From Acanthaster planci (lineage: Eukaryota > Echinodermata > Asteroidea > Valvatida > Acanthasteridae), in contig NW_019091660.1 in assembly GCF_001949145.1 (NCBI RefSeq), positions 204,459-266,777 of the forward strand: DNA of 62,319 nt, written 5' to 3'. The position numbers and the translations under genes are program-made. Below the pieces are notes generated by a model that saw only the letters and a program-made list of their open reading frames with translations, was not told where the DNA came from and made no database searches. Numbering within the stretch: position 1 is the first letter of the stretch; each line of letters opens with the position of its first letter. Below are positions 36,381 to 49,200 of the stretch, piece after piece.

Positions 36381-39300
36381 ATCCTCAAAGCGTACACAGC
36401 ACACTACTGTTTCGTATCACTGTGTTCTTCAACGCCCAGGGGGCGTGGCAGTTCCCCATGCATTATCCAGGTACTGTAAGAACGCAAAACAAGGTATCAA
36501 ATAGTATTCGGACACAAATTACAAGTCACAGTTTCCATGAAAGAAATTGTGTAGGGAAACTGACTAGGTTACGGTTTTAACAGAACATTAGCTTTACATG
36601 TCATGCCAGGGTGAAAGGGATTTTGTTAACAAATCCGTACGTCTGGACGTTCTGGACAACATGATGCGTCCACACAGTCTGTGCCGTCTATGAGAGACGA
36701 TTTCGTACAGACTTTGACTTCAACATCGGGGCTCAAAGCAACTTCAAACTGGAATTGCGTCTAGTATGTCCTGTCCTCTTCATCATCAGCTGGTGGTGAA
36801 AGCCCGCTTTGTCCCCAAATTATGTCGTCCTTGGGGAGAGGGGGTCCACGAAGGATAATTATGTCTGTCTGGCCAAAGTAAGGATAACTGGGGGTTAGGT
36901 ATCAAATCAGTTCTCGGACAATGGCGTGGAACTGCGAAAGCAGCGAGCCGGATCGGTTGTGGACAATAGAGTGTCTGGACTTCGCACGCGAACTATTCTG
37001 TCGGACCTGAAACAGCTGATTTCAACTCTGAAGAGAATTTATACCATTCGGTTCTCGCTCTTTCCTAGTTTTCCCCCCATTCCATTCAACATTTCATCAC
37101 ACCTGTAAGACTTGGAGTCATTTCAACGATATTTTTGGCTATATGCATGTAGTTTACTGAAACGAAAATAGGTAAGAATAAAAAAGGGTACAAAAGTTAC
37201 GAAATGTCCGTTAAAACGTCCCCACTGAAATCACTGCATGGATGAAGTTTCGGCCTACAAACTGGTAGAGTTTAAGATACAGTGTATATCAATCTTTCAT
37301 TGCAGTCCGAGTGGCACTAGTTGACAGTCAAAGATAATAGACATTGCATCACATGCTCTACCCACTCGATAACCCTGACAATACCTTCTTTTGAATGCTT
37401 CCTGGATATGTAAATTCGTTGTTTACAACTTCGCGCTCCAACTGCATTGAGTTATGTGCGTTATACAATAGGGAATGCCTTCAATGCGAAGCTGATCCAT
37501 TTAACATCACCTACTTCCGATGGCTGAGTTTTGTTTCGGGACAAACATTCGTTTCTTTTTTGATGCCTTGTCTGTGCCTGACCTTCCCTTGTACTTTGAT
37601 AAATGTTTACCTCACGCAAGGACTAACACGAGGATTGGACTGTAGCACAAACAAACAAACAAAACATAGCGCTTGCTGTTTCGCCCTCTGTAGACCAATC
37701 TATTACTGGACACTCACGATTTCCCCAGCGAGGAGCATTACGCTACAAGGTTTGTTCTTAATAGCTGTCATAACGCGGGGCAGTTGAAATTTGTGCCTGT
37801 ATGGACCTGTGTTTTGTATATCGATTGTTTTGTACGAGTGACCACAGTTTGTGGGAAGTTCACCCTTGGTTGGCAATATTTGCCTCCAAATGCACATTTC
37901 AATTTCTCGATGGGAGACATTGTCAGCCAGTATATTAAGCGGAAGTATTCATTAATTAATGTAATGTTTTAATATTTAGCAAAAGTATTTTAATAAACAA
38001 TTTATCACGTTGAATAATTCTTTCCGTTTTTAGCTGACTGCCAGCCATGATTTTGTCAACCACTGGTTGGCAAGGCACCGTTTGTGACTAAGGCATAAGA
38101 AAGATCTACATAACGCCATCTGGGGAGACTAGGTGAATAGGGAGCTTCCGTCCAAATGTTCAGCAATCAGTCAGGACCGTCCAGTTTCACTCACTAGACT
38201 GACAGGTCTACAGATCCGTCCATCCTTGGAAGCTTTTATATTTTTAGTTGTCACTGGGCAAGAATTACGCGTAATTACAATGCAGGGTATTCGCTTTCTG
38301 GAGCAGGTCTCTTAAGTTTGAAAGACGGAAGCAAACAGTACAGATATTGCGGTAAACACTCGTACCACTAGGCGGATTCCTCCGCTTTTCGTAAACACAG
38401 GCTTGAAAAACTGACTTCACTTTGGTACTTCCTTTGAATTGCAATTTCATGTCTTATCCTCGCTAAATCGCACAACCATTGTCTGAGACAAGTCTTCAGC
38501 ATATAGTCTTTGGGATCTTTAGTGTATCTTGCTTCGCTGTGAACAGGCTCTCGCCAAACCCAAGGATCTGACGTTACCTCAATAACAGTTCCACGCGCAG
38601 CAAACTGCGTGTCCTTGTTGCTTACGAAACCTGTTGCCTTACGGAAATTTACAAATAGCCCTAGACACCCCCCCCTGCTGTTTTTCTTTTCTTAAAGACG
38701 ACCTTAGAACAAGTAATGGGTGGATTTGCAAGTCAATTTAGTGGTCGCCCAAAGGCTTGGAGTTTAGGCAACATCTTTAACAATTGCTTATGTCAACCCG
38801 AAAGACTCTATCGTTTTTTATTCTACTGGATAAATTACTTGTTTTGCAGCAACTGTGAGTTGCCGACTATGAATGAGCAATGCCAGCTGTGCCCCTGAAG
38901 TACAATGAGCTCCACAATAGTTGATGAACAGAAGTTGATCAATGTAACTCCATTGGATCCCCAAGGAATGGAAACGGCCTACCCTCAGCGTATAGTTGGT
39001 GAAGTATTTTTGAATCTTTACATCTTGATATATATCTCGCAACTGGCTTAATTAATTCCGTGGGTTGGGTGGAAAATGAAAAGTGCACAATCGATCAGTC
39101 AGTACAACATTTCCGAATCCTCTCAACTTGATACATGTTTAACCCGCTGCCCCTTTCCCCGGGCTTTTCTAATTGTTCACTGTCGATAGGGTTCAGAAAA
39201 TTTTACTTTTTCATCAACGCCCAATTTGTAAATGCTGCCGTTGGATAGGGGCTCACGTGTGCATTGGTGTCATCAGCTTGGCACACGAGTCAAGGCGAGC

Positions 39301-39676
39301 TTTTTTTTCCGAATGTGCGTAAAATAAGGTTGCAAAGGTTTTGTGTATGAGTTTCATGATATCCACGACAATGCCTTGAGACTGAGCGTAGGCCCCATCT
39401 ACCCCGCCCCGACTAAAATACTGTGTGAGGGCCCCTCAGAAGTTATACCGCAATCTGTTGTTTCTGTAATAACCTGTCCCTTTTGGGGGCTAGGCAAATT
39501 TGAGCAGTTTTTGATGCAAGAGCATATATTTGAGGGAGGATGGTACCTGCTTTCCACTGATGCAGACACTGGAGTTAGAGAAAGGAAACACGATGCGCGA
39601 GCTGAATCTTGGTACAAATCTATGATAGATGAAATATCAGGGTATTCATGGTGAAAGACAGCAATAAGTGGAAGAG
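36381..39676. other. No gene recognised
   Basis: Non-coding DNA. An open frame of 130 codons at 37395-37787 has no family motif. Confidence 0.5.
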
Positions 39677-39927
39677 TTTGCCGTAGCACTATGCGAAGGA
39701 ATATATCTCCTATGAGTATGTGTGGTTCTGAAAAGAACCGGAAGTATACTCAACGTTTCGGACTACGAGCTCTGACGACGGACTGAGCATGCACTCTCCT
39801 GACGACGGCGTGTTGAGTCTGACGACGGACTGAGCACGCAGTCCGAAACGTTGAGTATACTCCCAGTTCTTTTCAGAACCACACATACTCATAAGAGATA
39901 TATTCCTTTGCAAGGTGCTACCGCAAA
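39677..39927. mobile_element. 251-bp fold-back element with about 88-bp arms
   Basis: TTTGCCGTAGCAC... to ...GTGCTACCGCAAA; each arm carries ggaatatatctc, tatgagtatgtgtggttctg, aaaagaac and gtatactcaacgtttcgga. The centre repeats ctgacgacggactgagca. A partial relative lies at 55751-55835. No coding capacity. Confidence 0.75.
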
Positions 39928-42139
39928 TCTATAGTAATTATTTTATGCCGCAAGTGTACAAATACAGTACCATCAAAGATGTGCTGTTCGAACAAATATC
40001 ATGCACAATTCCTGCTGTGCCATGAAAGGGTTGATGCAAATCTTCCTTATATCCTCAATGACATTACAAGATATTTGATTTGCACTCGGATCGGACCTCC
40101 TAGATTCATTTTAAGCAATAATTATACCGATGTAGTGCGTAAAATAGACCGATCTGCCGCCGCGCTGTAACAAGGACCCTTTCACACGGGCGCTTTCCTG
40201 TTTTTGAAGGTTATTCAGAATTGGAAGACGGCCAACTTCTGAAAAGTTGGAGGGCGAAACAAGAGGCGGAATGGATACATTAACCTTTGTTGCTTCAGGT
40301 TGCTAGCGCGCGGTAAAGTTACACCTTTTCCAGACACCTGACCTGTTTCGAGATGGAAAGGGGAATTTCGCAATGAAAATATCAGCTATTTTGTAATAGG
40401 CTTTGCCTCAGAGCTAGTCGCTAAACCATCAGGCAAGACTTGAGAATGGTTCCGGTCGAACGCCCACATTTCATTGTTGGGAAGAAAGTCTCGCCAAAGC
40501 CGGTTCAAAAACAAGACGCTACACCGGGACTCATTTTCCAAATCGATAGTTGAGCCGCCAGCCGTGGCTTGTTGGACATTGCGCCTTTTTTCAATCAATG
40601 TTTGATAACGACCGCATGTTGTTGTTTTTCCCCAAGTCGACGGTATGAGTGTGTTGCTGACGCCTGCGACTAGTCAGCCAATTGCAATTTACAAATTTGG
40701 TCGTTCCGGGTTGTGAAGGGTGTGAAGCCTGTTCAATATCTCGAAACTGAGATCGGGGGCGAAATGAACAAATTTTCCGGCTCAACCAGAATGGTATTTG
40801 TCATGGTTCACTTTTTCAAAGTTTATATTGTTTGCATTGTAAGATTTTGATTTCAGACAAATGAGTCTTTGGTTAAAAGTGCTTACCAATACAGATTCAC
40901 TTGCTCCCAGACTACCAAGCCAATTATCTAGCAGTGCTGTTTTACTACCTCCTGAAACTTTTCAATATCCGATTCGGAAAGAGAAACTTAGTGACGCGGA
41001 CAAAGCATTCGCCCGATTTTCGTTTTCTGGGAGCACGTTTTGCAGGAACAGTTTCGGTTGTTTGACGGTTTATAGTTGATGGAACTTTTAGATCATTCGT
41101 CATTCGCACCTGTCCATACGACACGCCTACTTTGTGCCCGATTTTATAGTCTGTGTGTCTGGAATGGCGGCACGTCAGATATTTTTGGAAGTGGTCAGTT
41201 AAGATGTATTTTTTAAATCGAATTATTGATTTCTTTTCCAATCTCAAACAGCCTTGTTTTGAAGGGCAATTCACCCACACCGCGGTGCAAGAGACAAATC
41301 AGACGTACTATACACGAAAAACAGCAAAAATGGTTTGCAATCGCTGAAGAAAAAGGATGGCTAGAATTCTGACTGAAAGGCTAAAGGTGATAAGCAGTGA
41401 CGACATGGGATACACTTTTACATAGTTTCTTCTTGAGGGGTGTTGACAAGGGTAAATCCGTTGGATGAGGAGCGTAATGGGTGCCATGCTTCCCCTCACA
41501 TTTTTTTATTCAAGGAAAGACGAGTTTTCTTTTTTCATTTCCCTTGCTTTCGAAAGCGTATAAAAAGCTACAGAATGTAGCCTCAACCCTCAGAAAGGTC
41601 ATCAAAAGTTACATAAACTTGATTCGCCCTAGGACTAGAGATATTTCAAACTGATACGCCCCACTTTGACCAATAGGGACTCTATAGGGGCTGCTATAGA
41701 GGGTGGGGTGTTGGAGAGCAAGACCTACTTATATACATTTTAAGACTAAGAATAACTTGTTTACCCCGGCCTCTTGTCTCCAACAACATGTTTAAATATT
41801 AATGTTCTGGTTACTTAACTGCATAGCGCCTTATTTTGCTGCGAAGGCTGACCCGGAAAATCCCAAAATAAGACGGAGTGTGGTGGCCCTAGAAGGACAT
41901 CCAAATTTCAAATTTCTTTGGCAACCTGAAGCATTTCATTTTTATACAACATGGTCTCGTTATTTTTCCTTAATATCACGTACCGGTATGTCTTCCACAT
42001 AATTATAGAGTTATTTTACATCATTTTCCACGTGAGACAGCAAAACATATTTAAACAGAATGTATAAAATGTGAGGTTTTCAAAGGCAACTGTATAAAAA
42101 GTTACGCTTTTGGCGCATTTCTACGTATTCTTTCCCTAG
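39928..42139. other. No gene recognised
   Basis: Non-coding DNA; several unsupported frames under 115 codons. Confidence 0.5.
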
Positions 42140-42553
42140 GGTGTTCTAAAGTGGGCAGGCAAACGTCGTGTGCATGTGAGTTGGAAAGTCGTGTTTGTGA
42201 GTTTGAACGTCGTGTGTGTGAGTTGGAACGTTGTGTGTGTGAGTTGGAACGTCGTGCTTGTGAGTGATCAGGGACAATTTCATGAAGCTGCTAATCACAA
42301 AAATTTGCTTAGCACAGTATTGTCTTGCTCAGGAAATACAGGTTATCAGCCAAAACTCCAACATACGCTGAACACCAGTCACAAGCAATATACAACACAT
42401 GAACATTTGGGTTGGTAATCCTGTTTTATCAAGGGAAAAATCTTGCTAATGATTGATGAAATTGGCCCTGACCACTCGCAAACACAACGTTCGAACTCGC
42501 AAACACGACGTTCGAACTCACAGACACATTTTGCCTGTCCGCTTTAGAACACC
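42140..42553. mobile_element. 414-bp inverted-repeat element whose arms are 21-bp tandem repeats
   Basis: Left arm GGTGTTCTAAAGTGGGCAGG followed by about five copies of gtcgtgtgtgtgagttggaac, then CAGGGACAATTTCATG at 42269. The right arm is the inverse: ...atgaaattggccctg, then gcaaacacgacgttcgaactc copies, then gcctgtccgctttagaacacc. The inner 202 bp (42269-42470) has the same CAGGGCCAATTTCATG terminus as an independent element at 57874-58134, so the element looks composite. Confidence 0.75.
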
Positions 42554-44682
42554 ATCTCTTGCAACTTTTAGGGCATAGACGCACAGACAGACGATTTGTA
42601 CATGTACTAGTCTTCAGCTTTTTAGCCGACAATCCGTTGTACTGTAGAAAATTCAAAATTTCACAACTAGTTAACTCCTACAGAGAAGAAGAGGTCAAAT
42701 CTGACTTGGAGGAATGGGGACTATTTGGGATTGTGTTTATTTGCAGCTGGTGTCTTGCGCTGGTCCTTACTAGACTGCAAGCCTTCGTATAATTGGCGTA
42801 AAAATACTTCGCAGTCATTGGATACCTGTTGGGGCATAATGTAGGATCTGAATTCAGAAATTGCATAACAACAGCAGGACAGTTCGCCTTTGTACCCATT
42901 GATGGCCGGGAGATTTTTTTTTTTTTTTGCTAAATAGCAAAGATCTTTTGTGAGAAATAGAAGGACGGCCTCCTTTTCAGAAATTCTGGAATTTTAAGCC
43001 CGGTTGACGGAGGGGAAAGAACTTTCCAGTGTTATGTCTGGACAGATGCCAAAACTTGTGACCTCCACAGTTTCATATTCTGAACAAACGTTCCGAATCA
43101 AGCTAGGTCAGTATGATTCGTTCATTTCGACTTTTGCTACTGTAATATCGACAACTGTGTCTAGTTGACATTAACAGTATGCTTTTTGTTTTTGTTATGG
43201 AAACCCTGGCTTGAGCTGCATGCAGTTAATAAACTCGATCGAAGTTGAGGTATGCAGACCGCCCACCGTGTTAGGACCTTCACAAGTTTGTAGAAGGATT
43301 TATAGGGCTGTTTCCCAACACTCAACATGTCACGCTTGCTGCTGATAATTATGAAAGGTTCTTTCAAGACTAAGTCTGTTATTGGTGTGTGTCCTATTAG
43401 ACCAAGTCACTAATGAGTGGACGGAACCCCAATTCTGCTGGATTACGTTGTCGACATAGTGTCCAACACGGAACAAGTTCCATATACGGACAACACTTGA
43501 TGCCCCTCCGTACAAACCCATGAGAATTTGTCAAAAAATACTAAGTATATTTTCTTAGTAAATGCCTCAGAGTATCTCAGCTAAATTTCAAATTTAGGAC
43601 ATGCTACCACTTTCTGACGGCTGTAACATTTTAAGGGAAAATGGTGTAGTCCTTATGTGGAACTCTTTTCTGGAAGATTATCACAATAAATCGATCACTG
43701 ACACGAGGAAGGGTGAAGACAGTATCAAAGGGGGAAAGCTTCAGATAGTTGGGTAAAATGAAGAGCAAGCAAGCGTGCACCGCCCACGTCTCTGAGGGTA
43801 AACTGTAGCGTATGGTATGCCTATCCATTTTAATTAACTGAATTAACTGAGCACTCTTCTTGTAAACATGCTTGTTTACTGGAAGAGTGCGCGAAACTGG
43901 GTCACATCTGACCACAAAGCGCGCCAAAACGAGGCCGCATGATTGCTTTGTGGTGCTTTCTTGAGGACGATGTCACGCGAGCGATACCATCGGGTTCAGT
44001 AACGAAGTTCACGCCCTCAACGTTGCCCTTGGAGCTGCATCTGCTGGGGGCGTGGTCTAGTCTGGCACTGGGGAGTTTGTTGGTTGCGTCCTTCACATCT
44101 GAGTCTTCTGCAACTTTGCTGCAAGTCATGCGATCACCACAGGCGGAATGCTTCTAATAGGGGAGCTGCAGGCAGAGGCGAGATCGAGACCCAATTTTTT
44201 TTTTTTTGGGGGGGGGTTATTGTATGTAATCTTATATGACCTTTCGACGGTTAAAGACACCATTTTAGTGACACTGCAAACCGCTTTTCTCTTTTTGATA
44301 AAAGGAGATGGGGGAGGGGGTTATTTTGTGGGAGCCATAGCCCACGTTGCCCCCCTTGATCCACCACTGGCAGTGGGATTTCACAAAAATTGCCCTCTTT
44401 TACTCCTCAGCTATGGTCTGATTGGCTTTGATAACGAGAATACGTTTAACCACAAGAGGGCGTCTTGCTAGTCATGGTTCGTGCACTATTTAAGTGTTTC
44501 TTAAAAGTTGGTCATTATGAGATCCATTTTTAGTGACTTTTCTCTGATAGCATACCCCTATTTTAAGTTTTAAACTCCTTTAAAATATTTGCAGTTGTGT
44601 TCCATGGAGAAATCTTAGACTCTGAGAAGTAAAGTTACCGTTTTTATTCCTTGACCCAGTTTGTAATTGCGAAGAAGTCGAC
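42554..44682. other. No gene recognised
   Basis: Includes T- and G-runs (42916-42929, 44195-44217). A minus-strand frame at 44129-43902 is GC-rich and begins with ATG but lacks recognisable similarity or clear splice sites. Confidence 0.45.
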
Positions 44683-45280
44683 ATGACATCATCGTCTTCC
44701 GTAGAGCGAGGCGTGAGAACAAAGCCATCTCTCTGTGTCGTTGTGGTTTACCCGCTGCGTGCGTCCTCTCCGTCGATTACGTCAAATAACCTACTCGTCA
44801 TCACCTTCACTTTCCCAGTTTTCACAGTGACGTCACGCCGGAACATCAACACAACGCCTGAGGTCTGAGCCTATACCAGATGATATTAGTGAACCGTGTG
44901 GAAGTCCCCGCCTGGCAACGCGTTGCCATGGCACCCTGCATCAACACGATCAAGCCTCGGCTGTTTGCCATCATTTCGCAAGCCATCACTGGATCGCGTG
45001 CCTGCGCGGTTGCCACTGCGACTTAACACTGCAAACCAGTCACTTCCGTTCTGTGTTAGAGACCGACCTGACGGTGAGTTCTGCCGACAGGGACCAGGGA
45101 TGTTGCAGTACAGATCTGGTGAAATTGTTTTACTCCAGCCATAGATTAATCCCTGTATTATGTTCCTAATGGGTCTCGTGTGAGTGTGAAGTGATGACAT
45201 CACCGCTGACTGGGAGGGGCCCTGTGTGAATAATTGGTTGGCGATCATGATTGGTGAGCGCTGTTGTTTTGTCAACAAAT
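44683..45280. promoter_or_regulatory. CG-rich block with CRE and X-box motifs, candidate promoter or enhancer
   Basis: CG dinucleotides are visibly denser than in the flanks. A perfect CRE TGACGTCA lies at 44828-44835, a palindrome GGCAACGCGTTGCC at 44914-44927, and an overlapping X-box-like GTTGCCATGGCACC at 44922-44935. No associated exon could be identified, so the target gene and direction are unknown. Confidence 0.35.
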
Positions 45281-48200
45281 GTGCGTGATGAAAGATGTGT
45301 TAATATTCTGCAGCAATGTCATCGCAAACCGTGTTCGTCTGATCACAAGCAGTGTTCGATTACGTTGTTCGAAGAGTCAAGGGTTCGTTCGGCACCAGCG
45401 CTAGAACAGCGATCGTAAAGGCAACGCTTCGATCCGCAAAGATGATAGTGTCTTGAGGCTCTTGTCACAACCCCCACCATCTAGTGACTACCTTCGCTAC
45501 ACCACTCAAGCCACGATTTCATTTGAAAAATAAAAAATAAAATCAAGAAATATCTTGGAACAATTCTCATGTTCAGCAAAAATTCGAGAAATATCCAAGA
45601 ACAGCGAAAAAGCACTTGGTCTTGCATTTAGTCTAAATAAAGCAGATAAAAGCCCCACAATCGGACTATGATGGTGTTTGAAAGTGCAATGGAGCGTCTT
45701 GATAGGATAGAGCCTTCTGAAAATGTTGAAATTTATTGGAAAAGAAACCTTACAAAACCAGAGAAAGCCCATCGATTCTATCTGTCTGATACTTTCCATG
45801 TTGTTCGTTTCTATATTTTGCCATGTGATAATATACTAAGAGGCAGGATATGAAACATACTAAGCTTTTTCTTGTGCTCACGATCGGAGCAGACAAGCAT
45901 TATTACCAGTCATTGGCACTAAGTAGGATTGATCGGGTCTTTTGGATAGGATGTGCCTCGGGTTGATGCCTCAGGTTGCATTGCTGCATATGTGGGATGG
46001 GATCCCTGTACCTCTGAGTCACCACATACATTGAAACAAATTTAAACATAGTGATGATATATTATGTATTTTCTCTTGTGTGGGCATTGGTTGCCATCTC
46101 GGCCTTACGATGTGAGCTTCGATCGATCGTTTTTCCTTGTAAATCTGTTCTTACTGCCTTTTTGTAGTTCGTTTCAATGGCATAGGTATAAGGGACGATA
46201 CATGATACACATGCGTCAAATGTCACGTTGCCCCTCGGAAATTGGGTTATGGGTATCAACGATTCCTGTGGGATATTTACCAGAATATTGCAAGTCATGC
46301 TCTGGAGAGGCATTCACAATGAACTTCAAGCACGGAGATAACTTCCTACACTCACTCACGCATGACATACAAACTCCCCACGTCGCGTCGGATATCCACG
46401 GGAGACTGCGGTTGCCGCTCGCCTGACAAGCGTTATCACCGCGTGTCGATGTATCATGATCGATCCTCGAAAGCGAAGATTGATCGCTTCCAAATTCGAA
46501 TCCGGCATCTAATTACTACCTGGTGCATTCAAGAAGTTTTTTTTTTTTTTACAAAGATTGTCTGAAGGGTGGGTCCAGGGGACCTTTTTTAAATAATGGT
46601 ATATGCCCACTTCTCTTTCTCCAAGAAATGTGTAGAAAGGTCCAACCTTTAATACCATTCAGAAAGGCCATAAAAAGTGAAATAGAAAACTTCCCATTTT
46701 CTGTCGCCTCCCTCCTCTTAGCAACCCAAGCTTGTTTCCCTCTCCCGAAAAACCTGTTCTAGAATCCGCTGTTGGGTAGACCAGAATCGTATTATAAGCA
46801 AATTTGAACCGACTTGTTATGAAGATAGGCGCGGTCATGTTCGTCTTTTGAAACTCCTCTCTTGATTGGGTCACACCCAAGCTAATCCATTAAGCCATTT
46901 AGCCTCCACTGAGTCAAGGACGAGTCATTGTGGTGACAGCAGCCAAGATGTGTTACTGCGATGGTTTCAAGGTCTGTCGCCAGGTAGCATGACTGGCCAG
47001 ATGTCTCCTCAACTGTAGCCGAGGTAGATTACAGAATGGCGACATGACAAGAAGAGAAATCAACTGATGACCCGAATCAGTACACGACACGAATATCACA
47101 ACTACACGATGGTTGCGTGCCCAGAAAACCTGCATAATTTAGCAACTTCTTTTTTGGGGGGGGGGGTCTTAATCATACTGCCGCAGAATTGTAGCAGCCA
47201 GTTGGAAACAAGCCCTCATCCTAAGGCGGTCTGAGAATCCGGGACTACTATTAAATTATCTGCAAGGACTAAAAAGAACAGGAGATTTCGACACAGATTA
47301 AGTTGATGAAGTAACTCTCGGTCATTAAGCAGGGGGTCTCAAAATTATGATGCCACGGACTTCATTTTTTTGGGGGGGTGGTTGTGCAGGCAAAAGCTGC
47401 AAGTCCTCATGCAGTAGAATGGAAAGCAACACGGGCATTGAAATGAACTCGGGCAACTAAAAGTAAAACTTGTCACTGTGACTTTTTTTCCGAAATGACC
47501 TCTGTCACAGTTAATACCAAGTCAGCGAGTGTCTCGGGGCATGGCCGACAGCGGCGTAGGAAACCATCCGTCGTCTGCACCACATTTCACTGCAGGATGT
47601 TGAACGTCTTCTAAGGTGGTATTAGCTGAAGGAAGTTATGCATTCTCACCCAAACCGCCACGTGCGCTCATTTCGAAAATAGTCTGGTTTTAATCGCCGA
47701 TCTCCATTATCATCAGCGTATGGCAGAATTAAATGGCGTCATTTCTATTTCTGGCGGTCTCATAGACTTGATTTCAAGTTGTGGTAAAGTGTACCGACTG
47801 TCACCTACTGACCACACATTCTGTAGGACCAAAATATGAGGCAATTCGGGCAGAGTCTGTGAGAAGATAACCCGTGTGTCTGGGTTTGGCTTGAGGGTGA
47901 GGCGATTTGGTTCAAAGAGGATGTTGGGTTTATTGTGGTTCATTGCAAAAGTCTGTGTCGAGTGGTTGCCCCTTTAGCGGGGAAAGGATGTAGGCCTATA
48001 TATTGTGTTCATCATCGCCGGAAATAGAGCCTGTGCATGGAATGCACAGCCATTTTTCCGGTAACTCCTACAGCACAAAAGCTAGCATGCATGCAACTGG
48101 GCCGTCAGACCACGAGATGAACGAAATAAAACCAAACTACAAATACATGTACTAGTAATGTCACGACTACTATAACGGGTCTACTCATGATATTTATCCC

Positions 48201-49068
48201 TGTTGAACAAAAGCCATGCACAACCGTTCAAGGGTCATTTCTTTACGTACATGTAAGTACTTGATCCTTTATAGGTAAGCATTCCCCCAATCTGTTTGTT
48301 AACTATAAGAAATGTTAAATTAAATTTATCGTCAAATAAAAGTTAAATAAATGAGGGCGCTCTTGTTCTGTGCAGCGGCGCCGTTGGTTGATTATCACGC
48401 TGTGGAGAAACTCGTTCCGTTGCTCGCGTGTATTTTTGGAGGATTTGGTCGAATTTTCTTGAAAAAAAAATTCTGGTGAAGGGTAAACAAAAAGTAGACG
48501 TATAATGCCAAAGTCACGGCATGCTCCCCTGTCAAATGATGTTTGTGTCATTTAAATAAAATTTAATACCCAATTTCCTTTTGACATCTTTACGTGCAAC
48601 TTGGCTAAAGTGAAAAGATTGATAACCGTTTGCATGCCTGAACGGCGACATTACCATCGATTTTATTACTATCACGCATCCATTAAAACAAGGAAGTGTT
48701 GGTTGTGGTGTTTATTAATCTGACAAATACCATAAACTTTCCTGAGGCAAAAATCGGAAGTTGCAATTTAAGGAGTTCGGTTTGTGACCCGCCGATTTTA
48801 GTACCCAAGAAATAATAAGCCGAGGACCTGTTCTGTGGCTTACGGTATAGTTTGAGCAAAACTTCGTATTAATGTCAACTGAAACTTTTGGGGAGATTAA
48901 TTATTGTGTGTTGGTGATAAGTTACTCTCCAAAATGGAAATTAATGACCCTGGCTTGTCCCCGACACGACGACCGTCATCATAAAGTAGTGAGCATTTTA
49001 TCAGACACTATTGTTGTAAAGTGTAATAGCGCCCTCTTTCGACAGAGCTTAAACATTACAAAATCAAC
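45281..49068. other. No gene recognised; 5' flank of the ISOC gene
   Basis: Non-coding DNA with a few G-runs (47154-47166, 47371-47379). No TATA box at canonical spacing upstream of the ISOC ATG, suggesting a TATA-less promoter or an unseen 5' exon. Confidence 0.5.
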
Positions 49069-49200
49069 ATGGCAGCGTCCACGAAAAGTTTGGGAAACCT
49101 AGCCGCTGAATCTACAGTATTTTTCTTGTGCGATATGCAGGAAAAATTCAAACCTGCTATTCAGTACTTCTCAGATATAGTTGAAGTTTCAAAGAGGCTG
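49069..49200 (+). CDS. ISOC1: ISOC exon 1 (residues 1-44)
   Basis: From ATGGCAGCGTCC to AAGAGGCTG|GTAAGA. Contains [20 protein letters not shown] with catalytic Asp22. Confidence 0.92.

Noticed and set aside
37395-37787. 130-codon plus-strand open frame
   Set aside because: Cys-rich but no domain pattern, no signal or splice evidence.
43902-44129. GC-rich minus-strand ATG frame of 75 codons
   Set aside because: Codon texture is plausible but there is no homology and the donor site is unclear; cannot be called a gene.
44886-45278. 130-codon minus-strand open frame in the CG-rich block
   Set aside because: Expected from CG-rich composition; no recognised domain.
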